64,000 nt of DNA from Halesus radiatus (GCA_022606495.2 JAHDVE020001493.1:62001-126000); one strand, 5' to 3'. Shown: positions 11,420-23,805, numbered from the stretch's first letter. Notes: generated by a model from the letters alone, not told the origin. Made by a program: numbers and translations.

Positions 11420-13040
11420 ATTTTACTAAGATGTTGCATTTTTTATTTATTTTACTCTACGTTTGATATTAGATCCAGTTGATCGATAGCTTAACAATAT
11501 GCCAAATATAACACTTACTGTTTACTTTATATATGCATTTACTGTAAATAATGGCGTGGAATCGAATTATGATTAATGCAAAGGTTCTTCAATGAGGAGT
11601 TTCAATTGTAAGTATAACGTCATATTACTTTTTTTAAAGAGAAAGAAAGATTTCCATACCAAGTTAGTTCTTCATCGAGGTTTCTGAATGAGAAAGCCCC
11701 AATCAAGCATATACTGGACGTGACACGTCCTGCTTTGTAAACAATTAAAAGCAAATTTATGGAACCATTTGGCTGATCCAGATCCATTTGCTTTAATGAT
11801 GACATGCTGATTAACAATTAGGTTTAATATCCGATGATAATTTGCTGAATAATGTGCATATTTCCAAATATGAATACATCTCTTCAATCAAATGGTAATA
11901 ATCATTTATCTCGGCTTGTTATACATGACAAATAAGATCAGTAAAAATATATACAATGCAGACAATGATTGCTAAAAATCAAACAATGAATGAACAGTCA
12001 ACACAACAAAAGTTGTGTCATAACAAACCCGGCAGGACAAATAAACAAAAAACATCGACAATTTAAATAATATTCGGACAATTTTACATGCCTGGCACCG
12101 TTTAGTAAAAAGTTTACCTCTGGAGCGGTTCCGTTTAGGACACTTATGCTAATTACTGTTTCACCAAAAAATATTACCGTTTGTGGGTGACCACATCGAC
12201 AACTGAGTTTCGACTAAAACAATTGGCATTATTTATTTAATTATACGCCCATTTTGGCGTTTATTTGAATTTTTAGAACAGAATATAATGAGCTATCGAA
12301 AATTTAAACCATAACGTAACTTTAAACAATATTTTTTAAATGTTTAACAATAACATACAATAGAAAACTAAAACAATAATAATCATTGATGCTACATTAT
12401 CCACGTTACAATTATTTATTGTAGAATTCATTAAACTGCTGGTATATATGATGATTTATGTTATAAACAGCAAATATATCAACGATACCTCAAAACCTGT
12501 TGCCCAGATCATGCATCCTATTGGTTAGTGAGTAGGACTGATAGTTGTTTATGTACGTTTTGCAGAATAATGTTACATTTTGTCTTATTTTCTATTTACC
12601 AATATGGTATTTAATAGTGGCGACGATGGCAAGGCTGTCAAATAGGTGCTTAATGACCCTATATAATACAACTAGATCTGAAATAATTCACCTGTCAGAC
12701 AGCGTAATTAGATGCGATCGATTCATCAAACTTATAAAATTAATGTTTTCAATTGGAATTTTTAATTCAATATACCTAAGAAATTTGTCAAAGAGGGTGC
12801 TTTATACAAAGGGGATCAAATGGGTGAATTATTCTCCACTTGACTTCTAACTAATGAAGTTTAGGGCGAGTATTTTAAGGTATGAGTATGTAATATCAAT
12901 GAAACAGACATAAATTAAAATGTTTTCAACATTTTGACAAGGTCCATAAATTAATGAGTTCACAATAACAAAAAATATATCTCATTTGCAAATTTTATTA
13001 AGACAAAAATCATGAGACATCAAAAAAAAAATCGAAAAGA
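11420..13040. other. Spacer between genes B and C, no recognised feature
   Basis: This is AT-rich sequence without array exons. The longest open frame, at about 12545-12850 on the + strand, has a hydrophobic start and no recognisable domain; I do not consider it a gene. No convincing repeat was seen. Confidence 0.5.
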
Positions 13041-13051
13041 GAAAATGTTGA

Positions 13052-13084
13052 GTGGTTTTTAAGGTTCAGTCGTCATTTCAGTTG
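13052..13084 (+). promoter_or_regulatory. Candidate core promoter of gene C
   Basis: A TATA-like GGTTTTTAAGG at about 13054-13064 lies about 25 nt before an arthropod-type initiator ATTTCAGTTG at 13075-13084. The same arrangement occurs upstream of D, E and F. Downstream, ACTGTATCAA and TTTACAAAACCATTTACAAA are conserved with gene F. Confidence 0.5.
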
Positions 13085-13206
13085 ACTGTATCAACATTTA
13101 CAAAACCATTTACAAAAAAAAAAGAAGAAGCAAATTAGATTTACGAAAATTGGGATCTACTGATTTCACAAAAACACAACAATCATTTTCCAAAAGTGGC
13201 AGAAAC

Positions 13207-16126
13207 ATGACGATGCCAAAATATCGAGTATCACTTTTGATCACTATACTATCATACTACTACCACCGGAGTCTTGGCTTGATGAAACCAAATAACAACA
13301 CCTACTATCGCTTTTCTCCCAACCGATTTGTAAGTGAATATTTGTATATTTTGGTTAGTAACGAATCGTGGAATATTAGACACTATCATATTCCAGGTGA
13401 GCTGGACATCATAAACATGATGTCAACAACAAACAGTCAGCCTAAGATGGACACGTCGCAGAGAAATTAAGAACTCGAACCTGGAAGAGCTCATGGTCAC
13501 TGGCAATGGGGATGGCAGGAGAAGCAGAAGAAGATAACCGATGCATTGTAATGATCATCATCAGGGTGATTGGAGTTAGGGTCACGATCTCCAGCAATGA
13601 AACAACAATTTTAAAGCTGAACATTCACTCCGTATACATCATTATTCGTTATTTAGTCATTGTTTTTGTGTTTAATCGGAAGAACTCATTATTTTCATTA
13701 TTGTGACAGTTGTTTCGGCGTTTAAGGCCATATTCAAACCGCTTAATCCACATTGTGACGACTAATTTATATGATTTTATTCACTCCCATCCCATTCTAG
13801 TTTGGACGGGTTTTAAAAAAAATGATTTATTATTGGTAAAACCGATTTAGTTAGAAAATAATACAAATTCTGAATTCTTTGAGGCTTTCACATTTATAAT
13901 GTGTTTCCTCGTATTTAACTGAAAATTTTTTCTTAATTAATTTATTTAAATGTTTTATATTGTTTTGATAATGTGAACGTACTGAGAAGCGGTGAAAATA
14001 TAATTTTCCTTACCTTGTTAATTAATTTTATTTTCGGATCATTCGTTCGTTTATTAATTTCTAATTGTTCAAGTAAATTTAATCTAAGACCCTTTATTTC
14101 TGCATGTAAGGGAATTTTAAAAATTCTAAAATCTTCAAAATTCGCAGAACATCTTTTAGTAAATAATCTCGTACCGCTTGATAACAAGCCTAAATCTAAA
14201 GTAATAAGTTTTTTTTTAAATAGAAAACAGAAGAGCTTCAGCGAAACAAAAATATAAAACAATGTAACTGAGAGTTTTATCAGTAAATATTTAAAAATAT
14301 ATACCAATGGGTATATGTAAGTCGTTTTATGTATATTTAAAGGTTTTTTAAGACAAACCTTCCCACGTTACGAATAACCTGACTTCCTTCATTATAGCCG
14401 ATAATGTTGCTGTTGCAATGATGGCGGATTTAACTAGCAAAGGATTGAAACCATGACACCTAGATGGGAATCCGACGCCTTTATCCACACAACAACTAAC
14501 TGGATTGTTGATGAAAAACAGTATGACTATGCACCTCCCGCTAAAGGCGCTGCTAGGAGCTATGTCTTAGGGAAAGGGGCAAAGATTATATTCCCGATAG
14601 AAACTTTGGTTCTTTGAGTGTTGTCGTTTTCCGTGATTGTTGCAATAATTAAACGTTTTTATGGATTGGTAATTTTTGTATTTTATGATTTGACATCTTT
14701 TTTCAGGGCTCCTTTTACGCGACAAGTAAAAGCCTAAGTTTTTGCACACCCTCCGGACCCGTGGACAAGGAACATTTTGTTTTCTCGACGGTCTACGTTG
14801 TTAAAGTCAGTCGACGAGAAGAAGAGTACCGGGGTTTTGGTATCGTTCCGGTAGACACAAAAGTTCATAAGGTTTGTTTCTTTTAATTATTTCGTTGGTT
14901 TTTGGAATACGAATACACAGATCTTACTTAAATTTCTCAAGATTAGTTGGTTTATGTTCGTGATCTCGTTGATACTGTTTAAAGTGATACGGGAACGGTC
15001 TGCCTAGCTACCGCCAGTACTCATTCCATAAGCCCATTATGCTATTTCCCATGTTTTAACCTACTCCATTAATGGTAGCCCAGTTTCTTTATTAAAGTTC
15101 TCTTGGGATATCATTTGGCATTGGCTATGTCTTCTGGTTCCACAACGTGTTCTCCAAGGTATTTGACCCTGGAAGGGATATTGGTACGATTGGTTAATTG
15201 ATAATTCTTCAACCTCTTTACAATCACTACAGCTATTGGTTATTTTCCTTTCCAACAGCTGTTGAGGGTACAGAATCCTGTTAATAGTCCTTTCGGCTCC
15301 CTCAGAGAGTTTCATTAATGACTGTATATTATGAGTTGCAATATTGTTATACTGTTAGCAATATGGGCTACGTTCCTTAACTGGTAGTATTAGAAATAAT
15401 GAAGTTGGATAGCGATAATCCCACCTTCACATTTTGCTGTCGCGGGTTTGAGGTCTTACAAAAATAATGTATGTTCTGCTTTTCAGTTTAGCTGGGATGT
15501 CTCCATATTGGGGGGAGGTATCAAAACACCCATTTACCACAAAGAAACTAACAAACCTTGCGAAGATATAATGTTCACATCTCTAATGAGCTTTTTCCTT
15601 AAACCAGACGGTCACTGCCTGGTCAACCGGGTAATTCTTCTAATTAATTCATTTTATTAGCAGTGTATTAATTATTTGGCAATTTAAACTTATTCGTGTA
15701 AGATTTTTAACAGTGAATTCGAGATGTCGGTGCTTTGTTGGATTTGCTGTCAACGCGGATTAATTAACACTGCTCCATGGCTCTCAGTTTTTCACAATGT
15801 TGCCTGTTTTCGTTAATAGTCAAAATGCTCCGAACATCGTCATAATTTAGTTATTTTTAATGCCAGTTTTCATTGCAGTATTGTCAAAAGCCAAAATTTC
15901 ATCACTTTACTTTTTTTCCAAGGTTTTAATTGTATTTTTGCAGGGTAACTACACTGTGCATGGAATGAATATCAATACCTTAGCCCACAAGTTAGCTGGG
16001 GAAAACTTCATATATGAAACGATCCTTTCTCATTTAGAAGTCTATAGCTCGAAAGGTTCAATATTCTGTGCTGATAATATGTATGAGACCAAACCACTTA
16101 AAAGAGGACTAATATCCAAATTATAA
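13207..16126 (+). CDS. Array gene C: secreted four-exon paralogue, 204 aa
   Basis: Exons lie at 13207-13329, 14707-14871, 15487-15630 and 15944-16126, all joined in phase 0. The start chosen is the ATG after GGCAGAAAC, in register with the other family starts; a second ATG follows two codons later. A hydrophobic signal (VSLLITILSYYYH) leads to NNNTYYRFSPNRF, which contains an N-glycosylation sequon. Exon 2 begins GSFYATSKSLSFC, exon 3 carries KPCEDIMFTS and HCLVNR, and exon 4 carries GNYTVHG, GENFIYET, IFC and ETKPLKR. The C-terminus is RGLISKL rather than a lysine run. No frameshift or stop is present. It is the most compact gene of the array (2.9 kb). Confidence 0.88.
13690..13745. repeat. 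Fragment of the TTAAGTTCTGCAAG foldback family
   Basis: TTATTGTGACAGTTGTTTCG and GCGTTTAAGGCCATATTCAA match the inner part of the elements at 28125-28310 and 46390-46810. Only this short piece is present, in intron 1 of gene C. Confidence 0.5.
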
Positions 16127-16189
16127 ACCGAAAGATAAATGTATTTTTAACTAATGTTTTATTTTTCCTCCTTTTCAGTTATTTTATTA

Positions 16190-16740
16190 TGTTTATGGAT
16201 TTATGATATTGTTTTTATTAATTCACAGTGGTTTGACAATGTATCGAAATAACTATCACTCATAAAAGTTCTACACCACAGTCTCTTTTGTTAGGTTCAA
16301 ATAAAGTTAAAATCAACTTTAAAACGTACATTTTGTACTCCAGCAAAATATACGAAATTGGCTATTAGTTGGAAGGTTCTGGATTCGATTCCAACGTGGC
16401 GCTAAAATATTGGGTTGTTTAATTTTTTAATGGTTTTTAGTACAACTCTGACAAAAATGTTAACAAAGATAAAAATATAATCTAATAAAAATGGCTTATA
16501 TATCATCATTTTATTTTCATTTATTTTTTATGTTGACTACTTCGCTAGTTACCAAGGTAACCAAGATAAATTACTAGTTATAAATGACTAGTTAACCAAA
16601 AGAAAGGTAAGGATGTACAGCAAGTATTTACAATTCCTTAGAATAGAAAGTTGAAATATCAAAAGTAATGTTTGATAGAAATCCATATCTTCAGATATAC
16701 TAAAAGCTTCGTGGTCCAGAACGCAGAATACACAAGACCT
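16190..16740. other. Spacer after gene C, no recognised feature
   Basis: AT-rich spacer. I see nothing coding and no clear repeat before the foldback element that starts near 16760. Confidence 0.5.
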
Positions 16741-16764
16741 GTAGTCCAGATTTGAACGTAGGGT

Positions 16765-18022
16765 TCCATGACAGTTGATCCCCCGACAGTTCCCTCCCCG
16801 ATAGTTGCCCCCCCCCCCCGACAGTTGATCCCTCCGACAGTCCGACAGTTGATCCCTCGGACAGGTGATCCCCTAAAGGATTATTTCTGCTGTACGTCCT
16901 CATTTGTAAAGTAAGTATGCAAAGAGGATATGCGGCCGTAACAAAAGTAGATATATAAGTATATCTTGCTGCAGGCGTCTTGAGTGGAAAACCGCTAAAT
17001 ATTTTTTTTACTGACAATAATGCCGACTCTCCGAAGGAACATCCACTGAGAATATACGGCAGAATAACAAAATACGACATACTTATATATGCAGTCGTCT
17101 TGGGGAAAATACGCTATACGTTCCTCCTTACATATAATATAACTAAAAATCGCCAAATGGGTAAGCAGAGAGGATATACGGCCATAGGTATGATAAAAGT
17201 ATACATACTTATATCTGCCGACAGTGGAAATGCGCCTTTACAAAATATTTTTACTGCACAAAAAATTATAATTTTATAAATTGTAACAAAAGCCGGTGGT
17301 AGGTAATTTTTGAATAAGTGAGGATCCTTCACTTCTACTTCCCTAATTACTGTTTTTGGTTATTTTTTATTCGACCTTGTATTCTCACTGCCAGTGGCGT
17401 GCATTTCTCTTTGCTCTATGACCAAAGGAAATCTGTGTGTAGCTTTTCAAATTTGGGTATGAATTGCGCATTGAATATCTGAAAATGATCATTTTATTAT
17501 TATCTTCCGCTTATTGTTGTGCCAACTAAATAAATCCTTACAAAATTCATGAAAAAAATATATATTTTTACCGAAAATTTGTCGCATTCTTTAATTTACC
17601 AATATTTTCTTTCTTATTATTCTTAGGGAAAGCTCAGATTTTCAGCCTTTATGGATTGCACATTACTACTCGCTGCATATTTTTATACATATTATATGCA
17701 CGTAGTAACCTATAGCGTATTTTCCCGAAGCGACTGCATATATAAGTATGTCGAATTTCGTTATTCGGTCATATGTCCTCACTGCATACTCCTTCGGAGA
17801 CTCGGCACTGTCGTTAATAAAAATATTTTATGTAGCGGATTTCCACTCAAGACGCCTGCATATATAAGTACATCCACTTTTGTTATTCGGTCGCATATCC
17901 TCTCTGCATACTGACTTTACTGATGAGGGATCAACCGTTGGAGGGATCAACTGTCGGGGGATCAACTGTCGGTGGGATAAACTGCTGGGGGGGTCAACTG
18001 TCGGGGGATCAACTGTTGGGTC
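16765..18022. mobile_element. Foldback-type DNA element with GATCAACTGTC-repeat ends
   Basis: The two ends at 16768-16880 and 17928-18020 are inverted clusters of a unit of about 15-16 bp. It reads GGGGGATCAACTGTCG on the right and CGACAGTTGATCCCC on the left, including a run of ten C residues. Inside these, longer inverted segments also pair: 16900-16990 (TATGCAAAGAGGATATGCGG, GCAGGCGTCTTGAGTGGAAA) with 17815-17915, and 17040-17110 with about 17690-17790. The centre (about 17250-17640) is AT-rich. There is no transposase. The structure fits a non-autonomous Foldback-like transposon. Confidence 0.8.
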
Positions 18023-18469
18023 ACCGAAAGTAGTAGATCGCAGTAGCAAACGTACCATTACAGTTTTATTATAATTCACCGATAAAATTAATAATTGTAA
18101 TTTCTGACACGTTTGTATACAACATATAATAATAACCATAAATTTATTATACCATTGCGCTTTTGCTAGTTGGACACTAACGGAGAATGCCAGGAACCTG
18201 GTGAATTAAACGATATATGAAAATAGTTCCTGAAAATCTTTAAAAACTTTCTTTATTAATAAAAACAGTACTTTTCTAATGCAAAAAAAAAATCACGAAA
18301 GGGCGGCACTTTCATTTGCAAGACGAACGTTTGGTAATCAAAGTTTTAGAAATATTGCATAAATATTTAAAATTCTTTGATTCCTGCGGAGTTTTTGGTT
18401 GTTTCGAATCTACGTTGGAATCGAGTGCATGTCATTTAGAGGGTGGGTGATTTTCATCTAATTGTATTT

Positions 18470-18497
18470 GTTTTTTACGTGCGGTCAATCATTCAGC
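18470..18497 (+). promoter_or_regulatory. Candidate core promoter of gene D
   Basis: A TATA-like GTTTTTTACG at about 18470-18479 is followed after about 24 nt by ATTCAGC at 18491-18497. Position and spacing match the candidates for C and F. A conserved block (TTTAACAAAAATT, then GCTTTACGAAA) follows and is shared with gene E. Confidence 0.45.
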
Positions 18498-18617
18498 TGA
18501 ATGCACCTATTGTACAAAATATTTAACAAAAATTAAAAAGAAATCAGCTTTACGAAACGGCATATTGATGAGTTCACCAGAATAAAATTGTCATTATTCT
18601 CAGACGGCGGTAGAATC

Positions 18618-21600
18618 ATGGCGATTTTAGACTCTCGAGTTTTATTTTTGCTCGTTGTTTTATCATATTGTTTCCACGTTAGTCTAACTGGGAATCTTGC
18701 TAACAAAAAACATGATAACAACACCTTTTACCGGTTTTCTCCGGACCGAGTTGTAAGTTAAAACATATTTTTAGATGACCATGTCATTTAAAGTTGACTG
18801 CTGTTCAGCCCAGCACTGTAGCCAGATAAGTATGACTGGTGTTCAACGTAGTGGGTGGCCAGACAAGTACTTATTTTTAGATGACCATGTCATTAAAAGT
18901 TAACTGTTGTTCAACGCAGCACTGTAGCCAGACAAGTATGACTGCTGTTCAATGCAGTGCGGTGGCCAGACAAGTACTAAAATGTTTTCTTTACTCTAGT
19001 CATTGCTCATTGTGTAAAAGTATCCATCCCTATGGATGTATGCCTGTACTTCTTGGTTTCTGCAGTGATCAACGTGGAAATGCACTGTTCACGAGGGAAA
19101 AATTATATTATTATAACCTGTGCAGTAAACTAAAAACAAACCTGCTATTCGCAATGATAACAGGTTTGTTTTCATGGCCAAACTGCTACAACCCCGCCTA
19201 TATTTTCTCCTAATCATCTCGTAACTTTTCTTACTAACGAACTAGTATATTTCTCACAGATTCTTCTGATTTGTTTTACAAATTTTGTTAAAGCTCAATA
19301 AACTATCTCTGGCACGCGCTTCCATTCTTTCGTCCTGTCAAAATATGTTTTATTTATTTAAAATCACTTCCTGATTAATTTATTATTTTTTCCATCAACA
19401 CGTCACCTCCTCCCGGTTTCAGTGCTCCCGCCTCTCGTCTTAACAAAGCGACGTATTTTAAATTGAAGTGTTTATATCTTACAGCTCTATGGCAGAAGCT
19501 TACAAAGATTTCCATTTCCATGTTTTTCTTCAGTCTGAATTTTCCTTTATAAATGTTTTCTATGTGGTGTTTTCCGTAGACCGAGAGGATCCCTTTGGTT
19601 CATCAAAAGCTGACGGTTTTAGTTTTTGCTGCATTTTATTACTACACACAGGAGTTGTACTATATTGATAAGTTCTGCTGTTCGTTATTAGTTTTAGTAT
19701 ATTTATTTACAGGGACCTTTCTATATGACAACTAAAAGCCTCAGTTTTTGCACACCTTCAGGACGAGTTGACAAAGAACATTCTCTTATATCAACAGTAC
19801 ACGTCGTCAAAATAAGTCGACAAGACGAAGAGTACAGAGGTTTTGGTGTCGTCCCGTTGGATGTAAAGATTCATAAGGTTGGTTTTCTACTTTACTTACT
19901 AATCAATTTGTCATTTAATTGCATACCATAAATATTTAAAAAAGTAGAGGATCGGATACTTTGGACATATTTCAAGGCGAAAAAAGTATTTGAAAGAAAT
20001 ATCAGAGGAAAAAGGGGAAATTTTAAAGAAACAATAGTAAAAATTGAATGTCTAAGTTAAAGTGAGAAAGATAAACTAGCTATTTAAGGAAAGGAAAAGG
20101 AAGGGGGGAGAATAACGTTTTGACATGTAGCAAAAATGAAAGAAAGTCGATCAAAGAGAGTTTACTCTTATTCAAGCACCTACTGGACGAAAGAATGTTA
20201 GAAGACGTTAACATAGATGACTTTATATACCGTATGGTTATACTGAGGGAACTGGAGGAATATAGCAGGAGACCGGCGGGAGTGGAGGCGTGCTCTAGAA
20301 TTTTCCAAGGCATTCAAGCGTTGTAGCGCCAATAATCAAAATAATATGTAAGTAATAATATTTTATTTATAAAAAATAATTAATGATATGTATTTCAGAT
20401 AGTTTGGATGGTTTCCATAATGGCGGGAGGAGTAATAACACCTATTCATTCAGCAGAAAACCACAAACCGTGCTCCAACCTCATGTTCTATACTCTCATA
20501 AACTTTTTCACTAAGCCAGATAGCAAATGCATGATCAAGCGGGTAAAATAACTTATATTATGTATTCTTATACTAGTTAACCCATTAACACCAACGAATA
20601 AACAATTTATAAGTATGGAGTTTGGATGTTCCCATGTATTTGAGCTTAAAATAATGATAGGGGTCAAAAGTTTCCGAATTTGCCTGATTACAGAGTTTAT
20701 GAATGAATTTGAAATGTACAATCACCAAATAAACATTATTAGGGACACTCGACTATCGATTGGTCGATACACTCAACACATTTTTGTACCCGATTTAAAA
20801 GTGTATCGAGGTTTGACTGTGACTCCATGCCATTATTTTTTTTTGGTTAGACTTTGGGTCCAGAGAAATTTTCGTCTGCGGCGCTTTCTTTATGCGCGCT
20901 CTAATCGGTATTTTTAAAGTGTCATTTTAAAGAGGTACACAACGTTGTTTTTTAAAACATAGAAGTAACGGATGTGAGCTATGATATTTCTTATTTAAAA
21001 GCAATCGTTCGGATTTTCCGGTACTAAAAATATTTAACGGTATCCGTTTAGTTTTATAAAATACCAAAGGGTACCTCAACAAACTTGTCTGTCTTCAATA
21101 TTTTGAACATCCGCCCAAAATTACAAGTTCTTTAAAATTTCGGATTGATAAAAATAGACAACACTTACTGTTTTAGAATTACGTAAAATTTTTGTATGGC
21201 GCTTTTTTATTCGTTCTATGATTGCTTTTTTAATGTTTACCGAGACAAGAAATACAAGAGATTACTTGGCCTAATTTTATTTGAAAACCCTTACTATAAA
21301 TCAAATTTTCGTTATTATGAAATGCTATATTTAATTAAATTTAATTCTCAGCGGTCTACTTATTGTACAAGTTGCCCTAATGTTGGACACCGCATGTCTG
21401 TCCGAGTGTGGGAAGGATGGAAAAGTGCGTGATAGCTCAACACCACATGTAAACGTTATTTATTCGTATTTTGTGATCAGCGATCTTCCCATTGTTATTC
21501 CTTGGAATTTATCTTTTAATACATTTTCTGATAAACTTCTTTTTTCCAGGGAAACTACTCTGTTAGTGGGATGAATATAAATAACCTAACGCACATGCTT

Positions 21601-21732
21601 ACCGGAGATAGCTTTGTACATGAGACGATACTATCTGAATTAGAATTTTTTAGTTCGAAGGGTTCAATATTTTGTGCAAAAAATATTTATGAGTCTAAAT
21701 CGCTCAAAAATCATAGGAAACCTAAAAAATAA
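18618..21732 (+). CDS. Array gene D: secreted four-exon paralogue, 208 aa
   Basis: Exons lie at 18618-18752, 19713-19877, 20399-20542 and 21550-21732, all phase 0. The signal region is RVLFLLVVLSYCFHVSLTG, followed by NNTFYRFSPDRV. Exon 2 begins GPFYMTTKSLSFC. Exon 3 begins with IVWMVSIMAGGVITP and carries KPCSN and KCMIKR. Exon 4 begins GNYSVSG, so its sequon is NYS, and ends SIFC, YESKSLK and a basic tail. It is closest to gene E: both have the longer exon 1 with GNLA and the ITP...SAENH variant of exon 3. The stop lies within AAATAAATG, so the coding end overlaps a poly(A) signal. The family-level function is unknown. Confidence 0.88.
18773..18980. repeat. 106-bp tandem duplication at the start of intron 1 of gene D
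   Basis: AGATGACCATGTCATT recurs at 18773 and 18879, a period of 106 nt. Each copy also holds a half-unit repeat (GTTCAACG... GGCCAGACAAGTA). The corresponding place in gene E (23970-24030) has only one diverged copy with GTGTTCAACAAGG, so the expansion is specific to D. Confidence 0.8.
19935..20335 (+). pseudogene. Decayed repeat in intron 2 of gene D, shared with gene E
   Basis: GGAGTGGAGGCGTGCTCTAG near 20278 aligns with GGATTGGAGGCATTCTCTAT near 25550 in the same intron of gene E. The E copy also contains a GGCAGGACAAGTAGCAAG stretch that translates as WAGQVARM, a motif common near the C-terminus of some insect LINE reverse transcriptases. The frame is broken in both. This is probably a LINE tail inserted before D and E duplicated. 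Confidence 0.45.
20560..21540. other. Intron 3 of gene D, no recognised feature
   Basis: AT-rich intron. Small open frames at 20615-20917 and 21196-21432 have no recognisable domain, and no element boundary is visible. Confidence 0.45.
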
Positions 21733-21879
21733 ATGAAATCAAATTGGTGATTATTAAATACTATTTCATTTTCTTTTATTTCCCTTCTTTAATCGAATTA
21801 AAGCGTGATACCTACATATTTCACCTAGTTAAATCAAATACCGTAGAAATCTATGTAATAGCTTCTGACATTTTCCACA

Positions 21880-22318
21880 GAGTGAGATGGCAACATGGCA
21901 CACTAGCACCCCTAGCGGCGCGCGTTGCCGAAATAAAGTTTTTTTTAAATATATTTTAATAGTTTTTCTTTAAAATATATTCTTAGTGAATTATAAAATC
22001 GAAAGTTCATAAAAATAATATTAGATAACCTACATAAGATTTTACTGTTTTTGCTCAGACCATAATAAAATATTAAAGGGGCTATTAGTTTTATACCCAC
22101 GTTATAATGCTCGCTCACGGTCTGGTGGTTTAGAAAGGGAATAAAATACTCATTTAATTGAGAGAAATTTAATTCAATTTCTTACTCTCAGACTTCTTTT
22201 GGCCTAAAATATTATAATTCTGTAAGGACAAAATGTATTAAAAAAAAAAAAAAAAACAAATTTGTCAACGTGCGCCGCTAGGGGCGCTTGTGAAACATTT
22301 TGCCATCTAATGTCAAGA
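21880..22318. mobile_element. MITE with CCCCTAGCGGCGC inverted ends, copy 1
   Basis: The left end GAGATGGCAACATGGCACAC then CACCCCTAGCGGCGCGCGTT is inverted at the right end (about 22260-22308) as AACGTGCGCCGCTAGGGGCG and TTTTGCCATCT. The distance is about 430 bp. The interior is AT-rich and contains CTCACGGTCTGGTGGTTTA, which recurs inverted near 60650. It sits 150 nt after the stop of gene D. Confidence 0.75.
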
Positions 22319-22319
22319 G

Positions 22320-23100
22320 CTGCGTATTTCATATAGTATTTGGTTAAATTAACCTTTTTTTAAATATGGAGTTTTGAAACAAAATTTGAAGAACCGGATT
22401 GAACCACAGGAAATGCCGTCTAGTACAACGTACTATAACACTTGCACTCTATGCGGCCCGCAGAACCTTTGAAAATTAGGTAAATGACCGTTCTGCTCAA
22501 ACGGTTGTACATCACTGATCTACTGGAAGGACATGTGAGATTATATAATTTTCGCAAGTGATGAAAAGGTCTACTACTCAGCTATACATTCCGGAGCCCG
22601 GAGTCCAACTGTTTTTTAGCAGTCCCTCTATAAATCAGATAAATTTTTAAAGTTACATATATTACATAAAATCTTTGCACTTGAATAAAATAAAACTGTA
22701 TTAAAAAAATATATACATATTATTTGAAATCAAAAAATATAAAAATGTTAAATTTACGACAACAAAAAATTACGAATAACTAATACAAGTATCCATTTCA
22801 TTAGTTATCAATTATGATGTCGCGACTGACTGTGCAGTCAGCAACAATTCGCTCCACAACTTTTTGAAGCACTGCAGCGATGCCGATCTTCGAATAGATA
22901 GTGATATTTCATATCAAAGTTTTGTTGGGGAATTACTATAACTAAATGTGGAAAACAAGTAAATGGTCCCTTTGGCGTGTATTGTGAGTATATATTCGAC
23001 ACATTTGATGTAACTTCCTTGTTTCTGTTCGACATACCTAGAATCCTATACCGATAAAGGAAAGACGAGATGTGCTCGCGTCTCGAGATATCCCATGCAT
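22320..23100. other. Spacer after gene D, no recognised feature
   Basis: I see no array exon and no assignable element between the MITE and the LINE relic that starts near 23110. Confidence 0.45.
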
Positions 23101-23109
23101 TTTATACAC

Positions 23110-23640
23110 GTTGCAATTGTTTTTTTTTCAGTAAAGAGGGACCAAACGCTGTGTCCCCATAGTCCTATATTGAGAAAAGAAGACTATCAGTAATAATCCT
23201 ACGTATTTTTACTGATTTATTATAATCTCTTATTTTATACAAAGACTAAAGTGCCTTCCAGACGAGCGGGTGGCCCAGTACTGTGGACGACGGAAAAATA
23301 TATTAACCTTTGGCTTTGGAAATCGCGCTTTTCCAAATTTCAAGACCGTTTGGCTTAGCGGAGACAAAGAGTATTGTCATTATCGCCAAGTCAAAAAATA
23401 AAAACTCGTTTAATGTATTTTTTTTCCGTCAGCCACACTACTGGTCCACCCGTTCGTTTGGAAGTCACTCAAGCCTCGAATAGTACTTCTGTGACTTCTT
23501 TCTAACACGTTCATCAAACCTCAACCTGTCGTCTATTATTATTCTAAGGTTGCGCACAGAATCAACATAGGGAATAGTGTTTAATGCATTTTTACAACAT
23601 GCCCTGCATTACGGTTGATATTTTTGCTGTGTTCCCATCA
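23110..23640 (-). pseudogene. LINE reverse-transcriptase C-terminal relic, split by a MITE
   Basis: The minus strand of 23470-23610 translates into a YVDSVRNLRIIIDDRLRFDE-like segment. This is the typical LINE region after the RT palm (x-x-x-NLGVIIDxxLxW). The minus strand of 23110-23249 gives SKIRDYNKSVKIRRIITDS and then LLFSI*DYGDTAFGPS, a typical RT C-terminal tract. The two halves are separated by the 220-bp inverted-repeat element at 23250-23469. The copy is dead. Confidence 0.65.
23250..23469. mobile_element. 220-bp MITE with AGTGCCTTCCAGACGAGCGG ends
   Basis: The left end AGTGCCTTCCAGACGAGCGG continues with GTGGCCCAGTACTGTGGACG. It pairs with the right end, which reads TGGTCCACCCGTTCGTTTGG and then AAGTCACT; arms are about 45 bp with several mismatches. 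It interrupts a LINE relic. A target-site duplication is not obvious. Confidence 0.75.
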
Positions 23641-23657
23641 ATATAGCAACAGTGTTC

Positions 23658-23684
23658 AATATTATGTTTAGTTATTATTTCAGC
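23658..23684 (+). promoter_or_regulatory. Candidate core promoter of gene E
   Basis: A TATA-like AATATTATGTTTAG is followed about 21-23 nt later by ATTTCAGC at 23677-23684. Downstream TTTAACAAAAATTCAAACGA and GCTTTACAAAA are conserved with gene D. Confidence 0.45.
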
Positions 23685-23805
23685 TTAATGTACGTAATGT
23701 ACAAAACGTTTAACAAAAATTCAAACGAAATTAGCTTTACAAAACTGCATGTTGATGAGCTCACCAAAATAATTACGCCATTAGTTTTTTTACGGTGGCT
23801 GAGTC

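Noticed and set aside
13973..14307. Overlapping open frames on both strands (94 and 121 codons) in intron 1 of gene C
   Set aside because: Low-complexity AT-rich translation on both strands, no domain, and positioned inside an intron.
15061..15315. 84-codon minus-strand frame in intron 2 of gene C
   Set aside because: No recognisable domain in this frame. Another minus-strand frame hints at a retroelement fragment, but I could not identify it well enough to annotate it.
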